Part shown: positions 18,470 to 28,660 of the stretch, piece by piece
Position numbering within the stretch: the stretch's first letter is position 1
Layout: each line of letters opens with the position of its first letter
From: Micromonospora siamensis
GTDB taxonomy: Bacteria > Actinomycetota > Actinomycetes > Mycobacteriales > Micromonosporaceae
NCBI RefSeq assembly: GCF_900090305.1
Contig: NZ_LT607751.1
Coordinates: forward strand, 558,001 to 622,000
Length of the DNA stretch: 64,000 bases
Reading direction: 5' to 3'
The notes under the pieces: generated by a model
Database searches by the model: none
What the model was told of the DNA's origin: nothing
Seen by the model: the letters and a program-made list of their open reading frames with translations, nothing else
Made by a program: the position numbers and the translations under genes

Positions 18470-19261
18470 ATGCGTATCGGAGCTCACGTCGACTCGACCG
18501 ACCCGTTGGCGGAGGCAGCCGCCCGCAGCGCCGACACCGTCCAGTTCTTCCTCTCCGACCCACAGGGGTGGAAGGCGCCGAAGCCCCGGGAGGACGCGGA
18601 GCGACTCACCTCCGCCGGCGTCGACCTCTACGTGCACGCGCCGTACGTCATCAACGTCGCCACGCTCAACAACCGGATCCGGATCCCCAGCCGCAAGCTG
18701 CTGCTGGGGCACGCGGACGCCGCGGCGGCGATCGGCGCCAAGGGCCTGATCGTGCACGGTGGGCACGTCAACGCCGGCGACGACCTGGCGGTCGGCTTCG
18801 ACAACTGGCGCAAGACCTTCGCGTACGCGGCGGACTCGGGCGGCTTCAAGCTGCCCGTCCTGATCGAGAACACCGCCGGCGGCGACAACGCCTGCGCCCG
18901 CCGGCTCGACGCGCTGGCCCGGCTCTGGGACGCCATCGGCGGCTACGACGTGGGTTTCTGCCTGGACACCTGCCACGCCCACGCCGGGGGTGAGGAGCTG
19001 CTCGGCCTGGTCGACCGGGTCAAGGCCATCACCGGCCGGATCGACCTGGTGCACGCCAACAACTCCAAGGGCGCGTTCAACTCCGGCCAGGACCGGCACG
19101 ACAACCTCGGCGGCGGCACCATCGACCCGGATCTGGTGGTCGCGGTCATCCGCGCGGCCGACGCTCCGGTGATCGTCGAGACGCCCGGTGGGGCGACGGG
19201 CCAGGGCGCGGACATCGCCTTCCTGCGGGACCAGCTCGGTCCGGAGGGCCGGGCCGCATGA
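18470..19261 (+). CDS. nfo: Endonuclease IV family AP endonuclease
   Basis: A 263-aa TIM-barrel AP endonuclease that cuts abasic sites in base excision repair using a zinc cluster. Metal-ligand segments are visible: GAHVDS at the start, [62 protein letters not shown] and VIVETPGG. The ATG at 18470 gives the canonical MRIGAHV start. The stop overlaps the next gene's ATG by 4 bases. Confidence 0.93.
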   Translation: MRIGAHVDSTDPLAEAAARSADTVQFFLSDPQGWKAPKPREDAERLTSAGVDLYVHAPYVINVATLNNRIRIPSRKLLLGHADAAAAIGAKGLIVHGGHVNAGDDLAVGFDNWRKTFAYAADSGGFKLPVLIENTAGGDNACARRLDALARLWDAIGGYDVGFCLDTCHAHAGGEELLGLVDRVKAITGRIDLVHANNSKGAFNSGQDRHDNLGGGTIDPDLVVAVIRAADAPVIVETPGGATGQGADIAFLRDQLGPEGRAA

Positions 19262-21495
19262 CGACCGACCAGTCCGACGCGCCGGGCGGCGCCGGCCCGG
19301 CCGGAAAGGACCGGACGACCGTCGACACCGGCGCGGGCGACAGCACGGGCACCGGCGCTGCCCCCGACCACACGGGCACCGGGGAGTCAGCGGCCGGTGA
19401 GTCGGGTCCGGCGCGGTCCGGGCCGGCCCACACCGCGCCGACGGCCCCCGAGCCCGCTGGCACCGCGGCCCCCGAGCCCGCCGGCACCGTGGCCGAGAAG
19501 CCCGCCGGCACCGCGGCCCCCGAGCCCGCCGGCACCGCGGCCCCCGAGCCCGCCGGCACCGCGGCCCCCGAGCCCGCCGGCACCGCGGCCGAGAAGCCCG
19601 CCGGCACCGCGGGCCGGGAGCCGGCCGGCTCAGCGTCCGATGGGCCGGTCCCCGCGACCGCGGTGCCCGCCGCCGCGACCGGCGGTCCGGCCGCGGCCTC
19701 GGACGGTGACCCCGCCGGGCGTACGCCCACCGGCCCCGACCCGGACCGCTGGGAGGCCTTCGGTCCGGTGCCCGAACGGCAGCCCACCAGGCTCGGTCGG
19801 GTCCGGCGGCGGCTCGGCCGCTTCTGGGGCCACGAGTGGACGCTGGCGGCCCTCGGGTCGCTCGCGCTGGCCGTGCTGCTGACCTGGCCGACTTTGCGCT
19901 ATCCGCTCTACACCCTGCCGCAGGACTACTGGGACCCGAGCCTGCAGTCCTGGCAGCTGGCCTGGTCTGGGCACGCCCTGCTCACCGACCCCGCCCGGCT
20001 GTTCCAGTCCAACACGTTCTTCCCCGAGCCCTGGAGCTTCGCCTTCTCCGACATGCTGCTCGGCTACGCGCCGGCCGGCCTGGTCGGCACCGGGCCCGAG
20101 GCGGCCGTCCTGCGCTACAACGTCCTCTTCGTGCTGGCCCACGGGCTGGCCACCTTCGGGGCGTACGCGCTGGCCCGCCAGCTCGGGTCGGGGCGGATCG
20201 GGGCCGCGGTGGCCGGCGTCAGCTACACGTACGCCCCGTGGCTGCTGGCCCAGGCCGGTCACCTGCACATCGTCTCCAACGGAGGCATCCCGCTGGCGTT
20301 GGCCATGCTGGCCCGGGGCCACGGCTGGTCGTTGCGGCACGGCTACCGGCCCGAACGCCGCCGCACCGGCTGGGTGTACGCCGGCTGGCTGGTCGCCGCC
20401 TGGCAGCTCAGCCTCGGTTTCGGCATCGGCCTGCCGTTCGCGTACCTGATGGCGGGCGTCGTGCTGGTCGCGGCGGTGCTGTGGGTGGCGCGTCGGCCGG
20501 TGTTCGGTGCCCGGCTGCTCCTCGCCGACCTGATCGGCGGGGCGGTCTTCGCCGCGGTCGGTGCGCTGCTCTCCATCCCGTACTTCAAGGTGGCCGAGCT
20601 GCACCCGAACGCGCAGCGGACCATCGGCGACATCGCCATCTACTCGCCGCCGGTGAGCGGCTTCTTCACCGCGCCGGGTGAGTCCCGGGTCTGGGGCACC
20701 CTGCACGAGGGTGCCCGGGCCGCTCTGCCCTGGCCACCGGAGATGACCCTGCTGCCGGGCTTCGTGCTCTACGCGCTGGCCCTCGGCGGCCTCTTCTTCT
20801 CGGTGTGGCGGCTGCGGCACCGGCTGTTCCTGCTGGCCGGGGTGGTGGTCACCATGGCGCTGGCGATGGGCACCCGGTTCTTCGACGGCACCTTCACCTA
20901 CGTGCCCCTCTTCGACCACCTGCCCGGCTGGAACGGCCTGCGGACGCCGGGGCGGATGATGCTCTGGGCGACGCTGCTGCTGGGCCTGCTGGCGGCGGGC
21001 GCGGTCAGCGCCTTCGGCGAGCGGGTACGCGAGATCGCCGCCGAACGGCCGCCGTACCGTCCGGGACCGTGGCTGCGGCTGGCCACGCTCGTCCCGCTGC
21101 TGCTGGTGGCGGTCGAGGGCCTGAACTCCACCCCGCATCCGGTGGTGCCCGCCCAACCGGCGGCGCTGCGTTCGGTGGACGGTCCGCTGCTGGTGCTGCC
21201 GAGCAGCCAGAACCTGGACCAGCCGGTGATGCTCTGGACCACCACGAAGTTCCAGCAGGTGGTCAACGGGGGCAGTGGCTTCACCCCGGACCAGCTCGAC
21301 CGGGTCCGCCGGTCGACGCTCACCTTCCCCGACGCGGCGAGCGTCCAGCAGTTGCGCGACCTCGGGGTACGCAACGTGGTGCTGCTGCGGGACCAGCTTC
21401 CCGGGACTCCCTGGGAGCGGGTTGTCGACAACCCGGTCGACGGGTTGGGGATCACCCGGTCCGAGGTGGGGTCGGCGGTCGTCTACCGGCTCTGA
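19258..21495 (+). CDS. Large polytopic membrane protein with N-terminal PEPAGT repeats
   Basis: A 745-aa protein. Residues 60-125 consist of about eight copies of an 8-residue Ala/Pro/Glu repeat (APEPAGTA and variants). From about 190 onward there are some 11-12 hydrophobic segments with a glycosyltransferase C-like style: a [14 protein letters not shown] loop after the first segment, with the acidic residue typical of lipid-linked sugar transferases, and a C-terminal extracellular-like domain from about 620. It may transfer sugars to cell-wall or lipid acceptors; the substrate is unknown. It is translationally coupled to nfo, which seems to be a positional rather than a functional link. Confidence 0.65.
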   Translation: MTTDQSDAPGGAGPAGKDRTTVDTGAGDSTGTGAAPDHTGTGESAAGESGPARSGPAHTAPTAPEPAGTAAPEPAGTVAEKPAGTAAPEPAGTAAPEPAGTAAPEPAGTAAEKPAGTAGREPAGSASDGPVPATAVPAAATGGPAAASDGDPAGRTPTGPDPDRWEAFGPVPERQPTRLGRVRRRLGRFWGHEWTLAALGSLALAVLLTWPTLRYPLYTLPQDYWDPSLQSWQLAWSGHALLTDPARLFQSNTFFPEPWSFAFSDMLLGYAPAGLVGTGPEAAVLRYNVLFVLAHGLATFGAYALARQLGSGRIGAAVAGVSYTYAPWLLAQAGHLHIVSNGGIPLALAMLARGHGWSLRHGYRPERRRTGWVYAGWLVAAWQLSLGFGIGLPFAYLMAGVVLVAAVLWVARRPVFGARLLLADLIGGAVFAAVGALLSIPYFKVAELHPNAQRTIGDIAIYSPPVSGFFTAPGESRVWGTLHEGARAALPWPPEMTLLPGFVLYALALGGLFFSVWRLRHRLFLLAGVVVTMALAMGTRFFDGTFTYVPLFDHLPGWNGLRTPGRMMLWATLLLGLLAAGAVSAFGERVREIAAERPPYRPGPWLRLATLVPLLLVAVEGLNSTPHPVVPAQPAALRSVDGPLLVLPSSQNLDQPVMLWTTTKFQQVVNGGSGFTPDQLDRVRRSTLTFPDAASVQQLRDLGVRNVVLLRDQLPGTPWERVVDNPVDGLGITRSEVGSAVVYRL
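19440..19625 (+). repeat. 24-bp tandem repeats encoding PEPAGT
   Basis: About eight units of 24 bp (core GAGCCCGCCGGCACCGCGGC), some perfect, encode the PEPAGTAA repeat. They lie wholly in frame within the membrane-protein gene, so copy-number changes would preserve the frame. Confidence 0.85.
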
Positions 21496-21537
21496 GCGTC
21501 GGGGCTCCGCTTCCGAAGGATCCGACCAGCCGTTTGC

Positions 21538-23070
21538 TCAGGTGGTGGCGGTGGCTGGGGTGGGGGCCTCCTCGGTTGAGGTGTCGCGGTGGCGCCAGCG
21601 TTGGAACCAGGGTGCGTCGGGGGCACCGTCGAGGACGCCGCCGTCGGGGTCGTCGCGGTAGGTGTGCCGGACGACGTCCAGCTCGGGGTGCAGGATCTCC
21701 CGGATCACCAGTACGCAGAGCAGCACCACCGTGCCGAGTCGCAGGGTGGAGGCGAGCACGAAGACACCCTCGGGGATGACCGGGGCGTGGTTGGGGGTGG
21801 CGCCGAGCAGCTCGGCGTAGAACGCGGCGAAGTAGGCGACCTCGGCGATCTGCCAGGCCAGGAAGGCGCCCCAGCGCGGCCGGGCCAGCACCACCAGCGG
21901 CAGCAGCCAGAGCACGAACTGCTGCGACCACACCTTGCTGAAGATCAGGAAGGCGGCCACCACCAGGAAGGCGAGCTGCGCCAGCCGGGGCCGGCGCGGC
22001 GCGACCAGCACCAGCGCGGCCACGCCGACGCAGGCCAGCCCGAACAGCGCGTACGACAGCAGGTTCAGGGTGGGGGTGTGCAGGTTCAACCACTCGAACG
22101 GCCCCGGGTCGGCGGGGTCGGTGCCGATCCGGCCGTCGAGGTAGCGGCCGATGTACCAGAGGGTGCCCCAGTCGATCGGCCGCTCGGTGTTCAGCTCGAA
22201 GAACCGGTTCCAGTTGTCCCGGTACGGGATCGCCACCGGCAGGTTCACCGCGACCAGGGCGACGAGCCCGGCGGCGGTGGCGGTGAGCGCCGCCTTCAAC
22301 CGGCCGGCGCGCAGCGCGAGCACCAGCAGCGGCCCGAACAGGAACAACGGCCACATCTTCGCCGCCCCGGCCAGCCCCAGCAGCGCGCCGGCCAGGACGA
22401 TCAGGGCGGACCCGTGCCGGCCGGTTCCGGCGCGGGCCCAGGCGAGCAGCCCGAACGCGGCCAGGCCGATGGCGAGCAGGTCCCAGTTGACCGTGGCGGT
22501 GAGCAGCAGGGCCGGCGAGAGGGCGAAGAGCGCGGCGTCCCATGGTCGTCGGCGGCGCAGCGAGAGGATGGTGGCCACGGTGCCCACCGCCAGCAGGCTG
22601 AGCACCAGGGCGTTGGCGTTGTAGAACCACTGCGCCTGGTTGATCGCCGGGTTGTCGGCGCCCAGGGAGTGCACCGGCAGCCCGATGGCGCCCATGAAGT
22701 AACCGGTGAGCACCGGGTACTCGACCGGGTGGTCGGCGTAGGGCACCGCGCCCTCGTTCAGCTTCTCGGCGTAGTAGAGCGCCAGCACGTCGGTGTAGCA
22801 GAGCCGGGTGTACTGGGTGTTGTTCTGCCAGGCGCCGTCCTGGCAGGGCGACTTCTGCACCCAGTGCAGCGCGAGCGTCAGGCAGGCGAGCGCCAGCACG
22901 ATCCGGGCGGCCGTCCAGAACCGGCCGTGGTCGCCGGCCGGCCGTTCCACCGCGTGCTCGCCGAGCGGCCCGCCGATCAGCTCGGACGCGCCGCGGACGA
23001 AGCCGTCCGAGCGGGACGGGTGGTCGCTGCTGCCGGTCCCGTCGGTCGCGGGCGTCGACTGGGTGCTCAT
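21538..23070 (-). CDS. Polytopic membrane protein, GT87-like (DUF2029) glycosyltransferase candidate
   Basis: A 510-aa protein with about ten hydrophobic segments. Loops include LYYAEKLNEGAVPYADHPVEYPVLTG, where the acidic residues sit as in GT87 mannosyltransferases, GAAKMWPLFLFGPLLVLAL and WSQQFVLWLLPLVVL. The Mycobacterium counterpart I recall next to ponA1 and rpsF is of the same family. It sits beside the class A PBP gene on the same strand, which fits an envelope-glycan role. ATG at 23070 (MSTQSTP). Confident as a membrane protein; moderate for enzyme type. Confidence 0.72.
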   Translation of the reverse strand: MSTQSTPATDGTGSSDHPSRSDGFVRGASELIGGPLGEHAVERPAGDHGRFWTAARIVLALACLTLALHWVQKSPCQDGAWQNNTQYTRLCYTDVLALYYAEKLNEGAVPYADHPVEYPVLTGYFMGAIGLPVHSLGADNPAINQAQWFYNANALVLSLLAVGTVATILSLRRRRPWDAALFALSPALLLTATVNWDLLAIGLAAFGLLAWARAGTGRHGSALIVLAGALLGLAGAAKMWPLFLFGPLLVLALRAGRLKAALTATAAGLVALVAVNLPVAIPYRDNWNRFFELNTERPIDWGTLWYIGRYLDGRIGTDPADPGPFEWLNLHTPTLNLLSYALFGLACVGVAALVLVAPRRPRLAQLAFLVVAAFLIFSKVWSQQFVLWLLPLVVLARPRWGAFLAWQIAEVAYFAAFYAELLGATPNHAPVIPEGVFVLASTLRLGTVVLLCVLVIREILHPELDVVRHTYRDDPDGGVLDGAPDAPWFQRWRHRDTSTEEAPTPATATT

Positions 23071-23138
23071 GGAGAGGCATCCTGCCGTACGTAGGGGGTC
23101 CACGTCCCGCCGGAGACGCGACATCCCGGTACGCAAAA

Positions 23139-23174
23139 CGCCGACGGCGGCCGGAGGTCCGGCCGCCGTCGGCG
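23139..23174 (-). terminator. Terminator of the penicillin-binding protein gene
   Basis: A perfect 16-bp GC-rich stem (arms 23139-23154 and 23159-23174) with AGGT loop. On the minus strand it is followed by CGTTTTGCG, a T run directly after the stem, 12 bases past the PBP stop codon. Confidence 0.85.
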
Positions 23175-23186
23175 GAGGTGCTGCGA

Positions 23187-26033
23187 TCAGTACGGGTTCA
23201 GTCTCGGTGGTGTGGTCGGCAGGATGCCACCACCGCCGCCACCACCGTTGCCGTTGCCGCCGCCCGGCCCGCCCGGGAACCCGGGGAAGGTCGGCTGCTG
23301 CGGTTGCTGCGGCTGCTGGGGTTGCTGCGGGCAGAACGGGTTCAGCGGGTCGGCGGCGCAGGGGTTCGGCGGCGGGGCGGGCTTCGCCGGCTCGACCCCG
23401 TTGCCGGTCTTGTCGTTGCCCATGCCGGTGACGTCCGGCAGCTTGTCCTTGGGCTGACCCTGGAGCGCCTCGTCCATGTAGCGCTTCCAGATCTTGGCGG
23501 GCAGGCCGCTACCGCCGATGTTCTCCTTGTCCTTGTCGATCAGCTCCGGCCGCTTCGGGTCCCGGCTGCCGATCCAAACCGCAGTGGCGATCTCGGGGGT
23601 GTAGCCGACCATCCAGGCGTGCCCGTTCGCCCTGCTGCCATCGCGCGCCTCCCAGGTGCCGGTCTTGCCGGCGGCCTCCCGGCCGCCGTCCAGGGCGGCG
23701 TGGTTGGGACCGGGGATCTGCTTGAGCACGCCGGCCACCTCGTCGGTCACCTGCGGGTTGAGCAGCTGCTTCGGGTCCCGCTTCTCCCCGCTCCCGGGGA
23801 CGTTCTGCCAGAGACCGGTATCCCGATTCTGCTGCTGGATCTTGATGACGAAGTGGGCCTTGTTGTAGAGGCCCCGGTTGGCCAGCGTGGCCAGCCCGTT
23901 GGCGTGGTCGAGCACGGTGATCGGGTACTTGCCGAATGCCGTCCAACCGTCGAGCCCGGCCGCGGCCGCCTTCTCCGGCGTCTCCTTCCGGAGGTCGTGC
24001 ATCCTGTTGTCGGCGACGGTCCACATCATCGAGACGCCGGCCCGGCGGGCGATGTCCAGCACCTTGGGGACGCCGATGCCGACCTCCTTGTCGGCGGCGA
24101 CATGGTAGAAGGGCACGTTGTACGACTTGATCGTCGACTGCTCCAGCGTGCACCACTTGCCGCAGACGCCGGCGCCGCGGCGGGCGTTGCCGATCTCGTT
24201 CTTGCCGTCCGGCTTGAACGGGGTGGCGTCCCAGTGCGACTTCACCGAGACGCCCGCGTCGATCGCGGCGGCCAGAGTGTAGATCTTGAACGACGAGCCC
24301 GGCGGGTGCCCACCGGTGGGGTCACCGTTCTTGTCGGTGTTCAGGCCGGCGTAGTCGAAGTCGGCGCCGCTTTCGCCGCCGTAGTAGGCGAGCACCCGTC
24401 CGCTGCGCGGGTCGATCGAGACCAGCGCGGACATCAGGTTCTTGGGCTGACCGTAGAGCTCCGAGCCCTTCAGACCCGGGCGCGCGGCCTCCTCGGCGTA
24501 CTTCTGGAGCTTGGGGTCGAGGGTGGTGGTGATCCGGTAGCCGCCGTCACGCAGCTCGTCGACGCAGCTCGGCTTGCCTTCAGCGCCGGAGTTGGAGCAG
24601 ATGCCCCACTGCTCCATCTCCTTGCGGACATAGTTGATCACGTTGCCCTTGGGGGTCTTCACGCCGAACGACGCCGAGCCGGCCTTGCTCGGCGGGAGCA
24701 CCTTCGGGTATTTGGCCGGGCGGGTGGCATCGGTCAGCCAGCCCTCGGTGACCATGCCGTCCAGGACGTAGGTCCACCGCTGCTGGGCGTCGGGCAGGTT
24801 GACCGCCGGGTCGTACCCCTTGTGGGTGGTGCTGGCCACCGGCTGCTTGATCAGCGCCGCGAGCACCGCGCCCTGGGCCACGGTGAGCTTCTTCGCCGGT
24901 ACGCCGAAGTAGGTCTGCGCCGCCGCCTCGATGCCGTACGCGCCACGGCCGAAGTAGATCGTGTTGAGGTAGTGCTCCATGATCTGCGACTTCGTGTACT
25001 TGTCGTTCAGCTTGGAGGCGAGAATCGCCTCCTTGACCTTCCGGGCGTAGGAGTCGTCCTTCAGGTTCTCGTAGGCGTTACGGGCGTACTGCTGGGTGAT
25101 CGTCGAGGCGCCCTGCTTGTCGCCGCCGGTGAAGTTGTTCCACGCGGCCCGGGCGATGCCCTTGTAGTCGACGCCCGAGTGCCGGTAGAAGTTCCGGTCC
25201 TCGGCGGCGGCCACCGCGTGCTGGACGTGCTCCGGGATCTGCTCGATCTTGATGAGCTGGCGGTTCTCGTTGCCGAGCTTCGCCGCGACGGTCTTACCGT
25301 CGTTCATGTAGATCGTGGTGGAGAGCGGTAGCGGGATGGCGCTGGGCAGCACCACGGTGGTCGAGTAGTAGGTGAACCCGACGACGCCGACGCCGGCCAG
25401 CATGATGAACACGGCGAAGGCTGCGATCAGCAGGTTGATCCGGCGCCGCTTCTTCGCCCGGGCCACCGCGTCCGGGTTGCCACCACGGCCGCGGCCCGGG
25501 CCAATGCCGCCGGGACCGTCCGGCCCATCGGGTCCGCCGGGACCACCGCCGAGCGGCGAGACCCCGGCCCGGCCAACGGTCGCCCGACCGGCGGGGCCAC
25601 CCACCGCCGCCGAACCGACGCTCGCCCGGCCGGCCGAGCCGACACCGACCGAGGCGCGGCCGGCGGAGCCTACGCCCACCGAGGCGCGGCCCGCGGGCGC
25701 CGGGGAGACCGGCACGGCGGCCCGGCCGCCGCCGGACTGCGGCGGCACCGAGGCCCGTCCACCACCGGGAGCAGGCGACACCGGCACCGAGGCGCGTCCG
25801 GGCCGGCCGGGGGTCGCACCGGGCGCCGGGGAGACCGGCACACTCGCCCGTCCGCCACCGGCCCGGCCGGCGACGGCGCCACCGACGGAGGCGCGTGCTC
25901 CCACCGAGGCGCGGCCGCTGGGGCCGGCGCCCTCCGATCCGGAGGACCAGCCACCGCCGGACCGCTGGTCACCGTTGGCACCGGGGACCTGGGCCCGCCC
26001 ACGCTGGGAACTGGGATCGCCGTACGAACTCAT
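23187..26033 (-). CDS. Class A penicillin-binding protein (transglycosylase/transpeptidase)
   Basis: A 948-aa bifunctional cell-wall synthase. Residues 1-195 are a cytoplasmic low-complexity tail with many GRASV repeats. A single membrane anchor lies at about 199-225. The GT51 transglycosylase has catalytic Glu278 in AEDRNFYRHSG and GASTITQQ at 308-315. The transpeptidase has SSFK at 580-583 (Ser580), SYN at 637-639 and KTG at 790-792. The C-terminus is a Pro/Gln/Gly-rich extracellular tail. It corresponds in position to mycobacterial ponA1. ATG at 26033. Confidence 0.95.
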   Translation of the reverse strand: MSSYGDPSSQRGRAQVPGANGDQRSGGGWSSGSEGAGPSGRASVGARASVGGAVAGRAGGGRASVPVSPAPGATPGRPGRASVPVSPAPGGGRASVPPQSGGGRAAVPVSPAPAGRASVGVGSAGRASVGVGSAGRASVGSAAVGGPAGRATVGRAGVSPLGGGPGGPDGPDGPGGIGPGRGRGGNPDAVARAKKRRRINLLIAAFAVFIMLAGVGVVGFTYYSTTVVLPSAIPLPLSTTIYMNDGKTVAAKLGNENRQLIKIEQIPEHVQHAVAAAEDRNFYRHSGVDYKGIARAAWNNFTGGDKQGASTITQQYARNAYENLKDDSYARKVKEAILASKLNDKYTKSQIMEHYLNTIYFGRGAYGIEAAAQTYFGVPAKKLTVAQGAVLAALIKQPVASTTHKGYDPAVNLPDAQQRWTYVLDGMVTEGWLTDATRPAKYPKVLPPSKAGSASFGVKTPKGNVINYVRKEMEQWGICSNSGAEGKPSCVDELRDGGYRITTTLDPKLQKYAEEAARPGLKGSELYGQPKNLMSALVSIDPRSGRVLAYYGGESGADFDYAGLNTDKNGDPTGGHPPGSSFKIYTLAAAIDAGVSVKSHWDATPFKPDGKNEIGNARRGAGVCGKWCTLEQSTIKSYNVPFYHVAADKEVGIGVPKVLDIARRAGVSMMWTVADNRMHDLRKETPEKAAAAGLDGWTAFGKYPITVLDHANGLATLANRGLYNKAHFVIKIQQQNRDTGLWQNVPGSGEKRDPKQLLNPQVTDEVAGVLKQIPGPNHAALDGGREAAGKTGTWEARDGSRANGHAWMVGYTPEIATAVWIGSRDPKRPELIDKDKENIGGSGLPAKIWKRYMDEALQGQPKDKLPDVTGMGNDKTGNGVEPAKPAPPPNPCAADPLNPFCPQQPQQPQQPQQPTFPGFPGGPGGGNGNGGGGGGGILPTTPPRLNPY

Positions 26034-26230
26034 TCCTCACACCCTGCCGGTCGCGGTGGGACGCGGACGCGCCACCACCGGTTTGCCGTGAGTTGAAACA
26101 CCGGAAGCCCTGGCCGGTGACCACCCGACGCGGGACGTCCTAACTGAACTAATCGGACCAATCAGGCACCAGACCCGTCGATCTCCCCATCCGACTTGCA
26201 CGGTACCGGGATCGACCGGATCAGCGGGGG

Positions 26231-26680
26231 TCACCGTCGCGCCTCTCGCCTCCGTCGCGGGGTCGCATCGGCGACCGCGTCACCCTGCTCGGCCAAGTCG
26301 TCCGCACCGCCGGCCAGCCCGTCCCGGCCGAGCAGGAACTGCTCGACGAGATGGTTCCAGTCACAACCGGGGCACACCTCCACCACGAAGACCTGGAACT
26401 CACGCAGCGTCATCGCCAGCATCGACAGCTCGGCCCGGCTGCGGGCCTGACCGGCGGACTGCTTGAGTTCGTCGCCGTAAATGTAGTGGACGTGGATCAG
26501 GTTCTCGCTGCGGCAGATCGGGCACCGCTGCTCGGTCGGCTCGCCGTGGAACCGGGCGGCGTTCTTCAGGTACGGCGAGGCGTCGCAGACGTCGTACGTG
26601 CCGACCCGGGAGGCGAGGAGCTCACGCAGCACTGCTCGCTTCTGGAGCGAGTAGTCGACGACCTGGCGCTGCGTACGCAT
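26231..26680 (-). CDS. DUF5318 family protein with two CxxC motifs
   Basis: A 149-aa protein conserved in actinobacteria next to the class A PBP gene. It starts MRTQRQVVDYSLQKRAVLREL and has CPICRSENLIHVHYIYGD and a later CPGCDWNHL, together likely a zinc site. A basic tail (TPRRRREARR) ends it. No function is established to my knowledge. Confidence 0.85.
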   Translation of the reverse strand: MRTQRQVVDYSLQKRAVLRELLASRVGTYDVCDASPYLKNAARFHGEPTEQRCPICRSENLIHVHYIYGDELKQSAGQARSRAELSMLAMTLREFQVFVVEVCPGCDWNHLVEQFLLGRDGLAGGADDLAEQGDAVADATPRRRREARR

Positions 26681-26758
26681 GCCGGAAAGGGTACGCGGTC
26701 ACGGCGCGCGAGGCGACCATGGTCACAATGCGTTACCCCGGTGTCGCGTAAAGAGGGT

Positions 26759-26788
26759 TTGCCCTGATCATAGGAGAGGCACTAGGTT
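26759..26788 (+). promoter_or_regulatory. Candidate promoter of padR-ino1
   Basis: TTGCCC at 26759-26764 and TAGGTT at 26783-26788, 18-base spacer. It ends two bases before the palindromic operator, so a bound repressor would cover the start of transcription. Confidence 0.5.
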
Positions 26789-26789
26789 G

Positions 26790-26812
26790 CGATGTATCGG
26801 TCCGATACATCG
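26790..26812. promoter_or_regulatory. Perfect palindromic PadR operator candidate
   Basis: Two 11-base arms, CGATGTATCGG and its reverse complement, flank a single T. It contains ATGT and ACAT, as in PadR boxes, though the spacing here is 11 rather than the 8 I recall for PadR itself. It lies 44 bases before the padR GTG and just downstream of a candidate promoter, so autorepression of the padR-ino1 unit is likely. Confidence 0.75.
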
Positions 26813-26856
26813 CGGCGGTTACCGCTTCGCGCCGGAGGGTAAAGAAGGGGTGGCCC

Positions 26857-27495
26857 GTGCTCGAGCTAGCCATCCTGGGTCTCCTGCAGGAGTCTCCGAT
26901 GCACGGCTACGAGCTGCGTAAGGAGTTGACCGCCAAACTCGGCGCCATCCGGGCGGCGATCAGCTACGGCTCGCTCTACCCGACCCTGCGCAGGTTGCAG
27001 GCGGCGGGCTGGATCACCGAAGCGGCCGAGACGCCCGCGACCGCCGAGGAGGTTCCCGCGCTGACCAGCCGACGAGGTCGGGTGGTCTACAAGATCACAG
27101 CGGAGGGCAAGGAACGCTTCGCCCAACTGATCGCGCAGGCCGGTCCCGAGACGTACGACGACACTGGTTTCGGCGTGCACTTCGCGTTCTTTTCCCGCAC
27201 GGACCAGGCGACCCGCCTCCGCATCCTGGAGGGGCGTCGCCGCACGATCGAGGAACGTCGCGAAGGGCTACGCGACGTGCTGGGCCGAGCGGCCGAGCGC
27301 CTCGACGCGTACACCCTGGAACTGCAACGCCACGGGCTCGACGCCTGTGAGCGCGAGGTCCGCTGGCTGGAGGAGCTCATCGCCAACGAGCGCTCCGGCC
27401 GGGCCCCGACGGTCCCGCAACTCGGGACGGCCGGCGGCCGACGAGATGACAACAGCCCGCCCCCGCCTGGAGAGTCCAGGACAGAGCGGCCGTGA
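26857..27495 (+). CDS. PadR family transcriptional regulator
   Basis: A 212-aa winged-helix regulator beginning [23 protein letters not shown], the PadR signature, with [18 protein letters not shown] as recognition region. The C-terminal half is a helical dimerisation domain ([17 protein letters not shown]). The GTG at 26857 fits the family N-terminus. Co-directional with ino1, 23 bases apart, it probably controls inositol-phosphate supply for mycothiol and phosphatidylinositol. The pairing padR-ino1 is known in actinobacteria. Confidence 0.92.
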   Translation: MLELAILGLLQESPMHGYELRKELTAKLGAIRAAISYGSLYPTLRRLQAAGWITEAAETPATAEEVPALTSRRGRVVYKITAEGKERFAQLIAQAGPETYDDTGFGVHFAFFSRTDQATRLRILEGRRRTIEERREGLRDVLGRAAERLDAYTLELQRHGLDACEREVRWLEELIANERSGRAPTVPQLGTAGGRRDDNSPPPPGESRTERP

Positions 27496-27518
27496 TGAAG
27501 AAGAAGGAGGCAGACGCT

Positions 27519-28598
27519 ATGGGCTCCGTCCGCGTCGCCATCGTCGGTGTGGGTAACTGCGCCTCGTCCCTCGTGCAGGGCGTTGAGTACTACCGGAACG
27601 CCGACCCGAACGACCGCGTCCCGGGTCTCATGCACGTCACCTTCGGCGACTACCACGTATCTGACGTGGAGTTCGTCGCGGCGTTCGACGTGGACGCCAA
27701 GAAGGTGGGCATGGACCTCGCGGAGGCGATCGTCGCCAGCGAGAACAACACCATCAAGCTCTGCGACGTGCCGCCGACCGGCGTCAGTGTGCAGCGCGGT
27801 CCGACCTTCGACGGTCTGGGCCAGTACTACCGGGAGATCGTCGAGGAGTCGGACGCCGAGGCCGTCGACGTGGCGCAGGCGCTGCGTGACGCCCAGGTCG
27901 ACGTGGTCGTCTCCTACCTGCCGGTCGGCTCCGAGCAGGCCGACAAGTTCTACGCCCAGGCCGCGATCGACGCCGGCTGCGCGTTCGTGAACGCCCTGCC
28001 CGTCTTCATCGCCTCCGACCCGGAGTGGGCCAAGAAGTTCGAGGACGCGGGCCTGCCGATCGTCGGTGACGACATCAAGAGCCAGGTCGGCGCCACCATC
28101 GTGCACCGCGCCCTGGCGAAGCTCTTCGAGGACCGCGGGGTCGAGCTGCTGCGCACCTACCAGCTCAACTTCGGCGGCAACATGGACTTCATGAACATGC
28201 TGGAGCGCAACCGTCTGGTCTCGAAGAAGATCTCGAAGACCCAGTCGGTCACCTCGCAGATCCCGCACGAGATGAGCAAGAGCGACGTGCACATCGGCCC
28301 GTCGGACCACGTGCCGTGGCTCGACGACCGCAAGTGGGCGTACATCCGCCTGGAGGGCCGCTCCTTCGGTGACACCCCGCTCAACGCCGAGCTCAAGCTC
28401 GAGGTGTGGGACTCCCCGAACTCGGCCGGTGTCATCATCGACGCCGTCCGGGCCGCGAAGATCGCGCTGGACCGCAAGATCGGTGGCCCGATCCTCTCGG
28501 CCTCCTCGTACTTCATGAAGTCCCCGCCGAAGCAGTACGCCGACCACGACGCGCACGCCGCCGTCGAGGCCTTCATCAAGGGCGAGGTCGAGCGCTGA
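27519..28598 (+). CDS. ino1: Inositol-3-phosphate synthase
   Basis: A 359-aa NAD-dependent enzyme converting glucose-6-phosphate to inositol-1-phosphate (also numbered 3-phosphate), feeding phosphatidylinositol and mycothiol. The nucleotide-binding motif is [16 protein letters not shown]. Other family segments are [32 protein letters not shown] and [12 protein letters not shown]. The ATG at 27519 follows AAGGAGG with 8-base spacing. It is followed by a strong terminator. Confidence 0.97.
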   Translation: MGSVRVAIVGVGNCASSLVQGVEYYRNADPNDRVPGLMHVTFGDYHVSDVEFVAAFDVDAKKVGMDLAEAIVASENNTIKLCDVPPTGVSVQRGPTFDGLGQYYREIVEESDAEAVDVAQALRDAQVDVVVSYLPVGSEQADKFYAQAAIDAGCAFVNALPVFIASDPEWAKKFEDAGLPIVGDDIKSQVGATIVHRALAKLFEDRGVELLRTYQLNFGGNMDFMNMLERNRLVSKKISKTQSVTSQIPHEMSKSDVHIGPSDHVPWLDDRKWAYIRLEGRSFGDTPLNAELKLEVWDSPNSAGVIIDAVRAAKIALDRKIGGPILSASSYFMKSPPKQYADHDAHAAVEAFIKGEVER

Positions 28599-28623
28599 CG
28601 TCCTGATCCACCGCAACACCGTC

Positions 28624-28653
28624 GAGGGCCGGGTCCGCAGGGACCCGGCCCTC
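28624..28653. terminator. Terminator after ino1
   Basis: A perfect 13-bp stem (28624-28636 with 28641-28653), GCAG loop, followed by GCCGTTTTC. It lies between convergent ino1 and the toxin gene and may act in both directions. Confidence 0.88.
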
Positions 28654-28660
28654 GCCGTTT

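Noticed and set aside
21589..25331. Plus-strand frames of 500-700 codons opposite the GT87-like and PBP genes
   Set aside because: No domain features; the minus-strand genes have full family motifs, start sites and a terminator.
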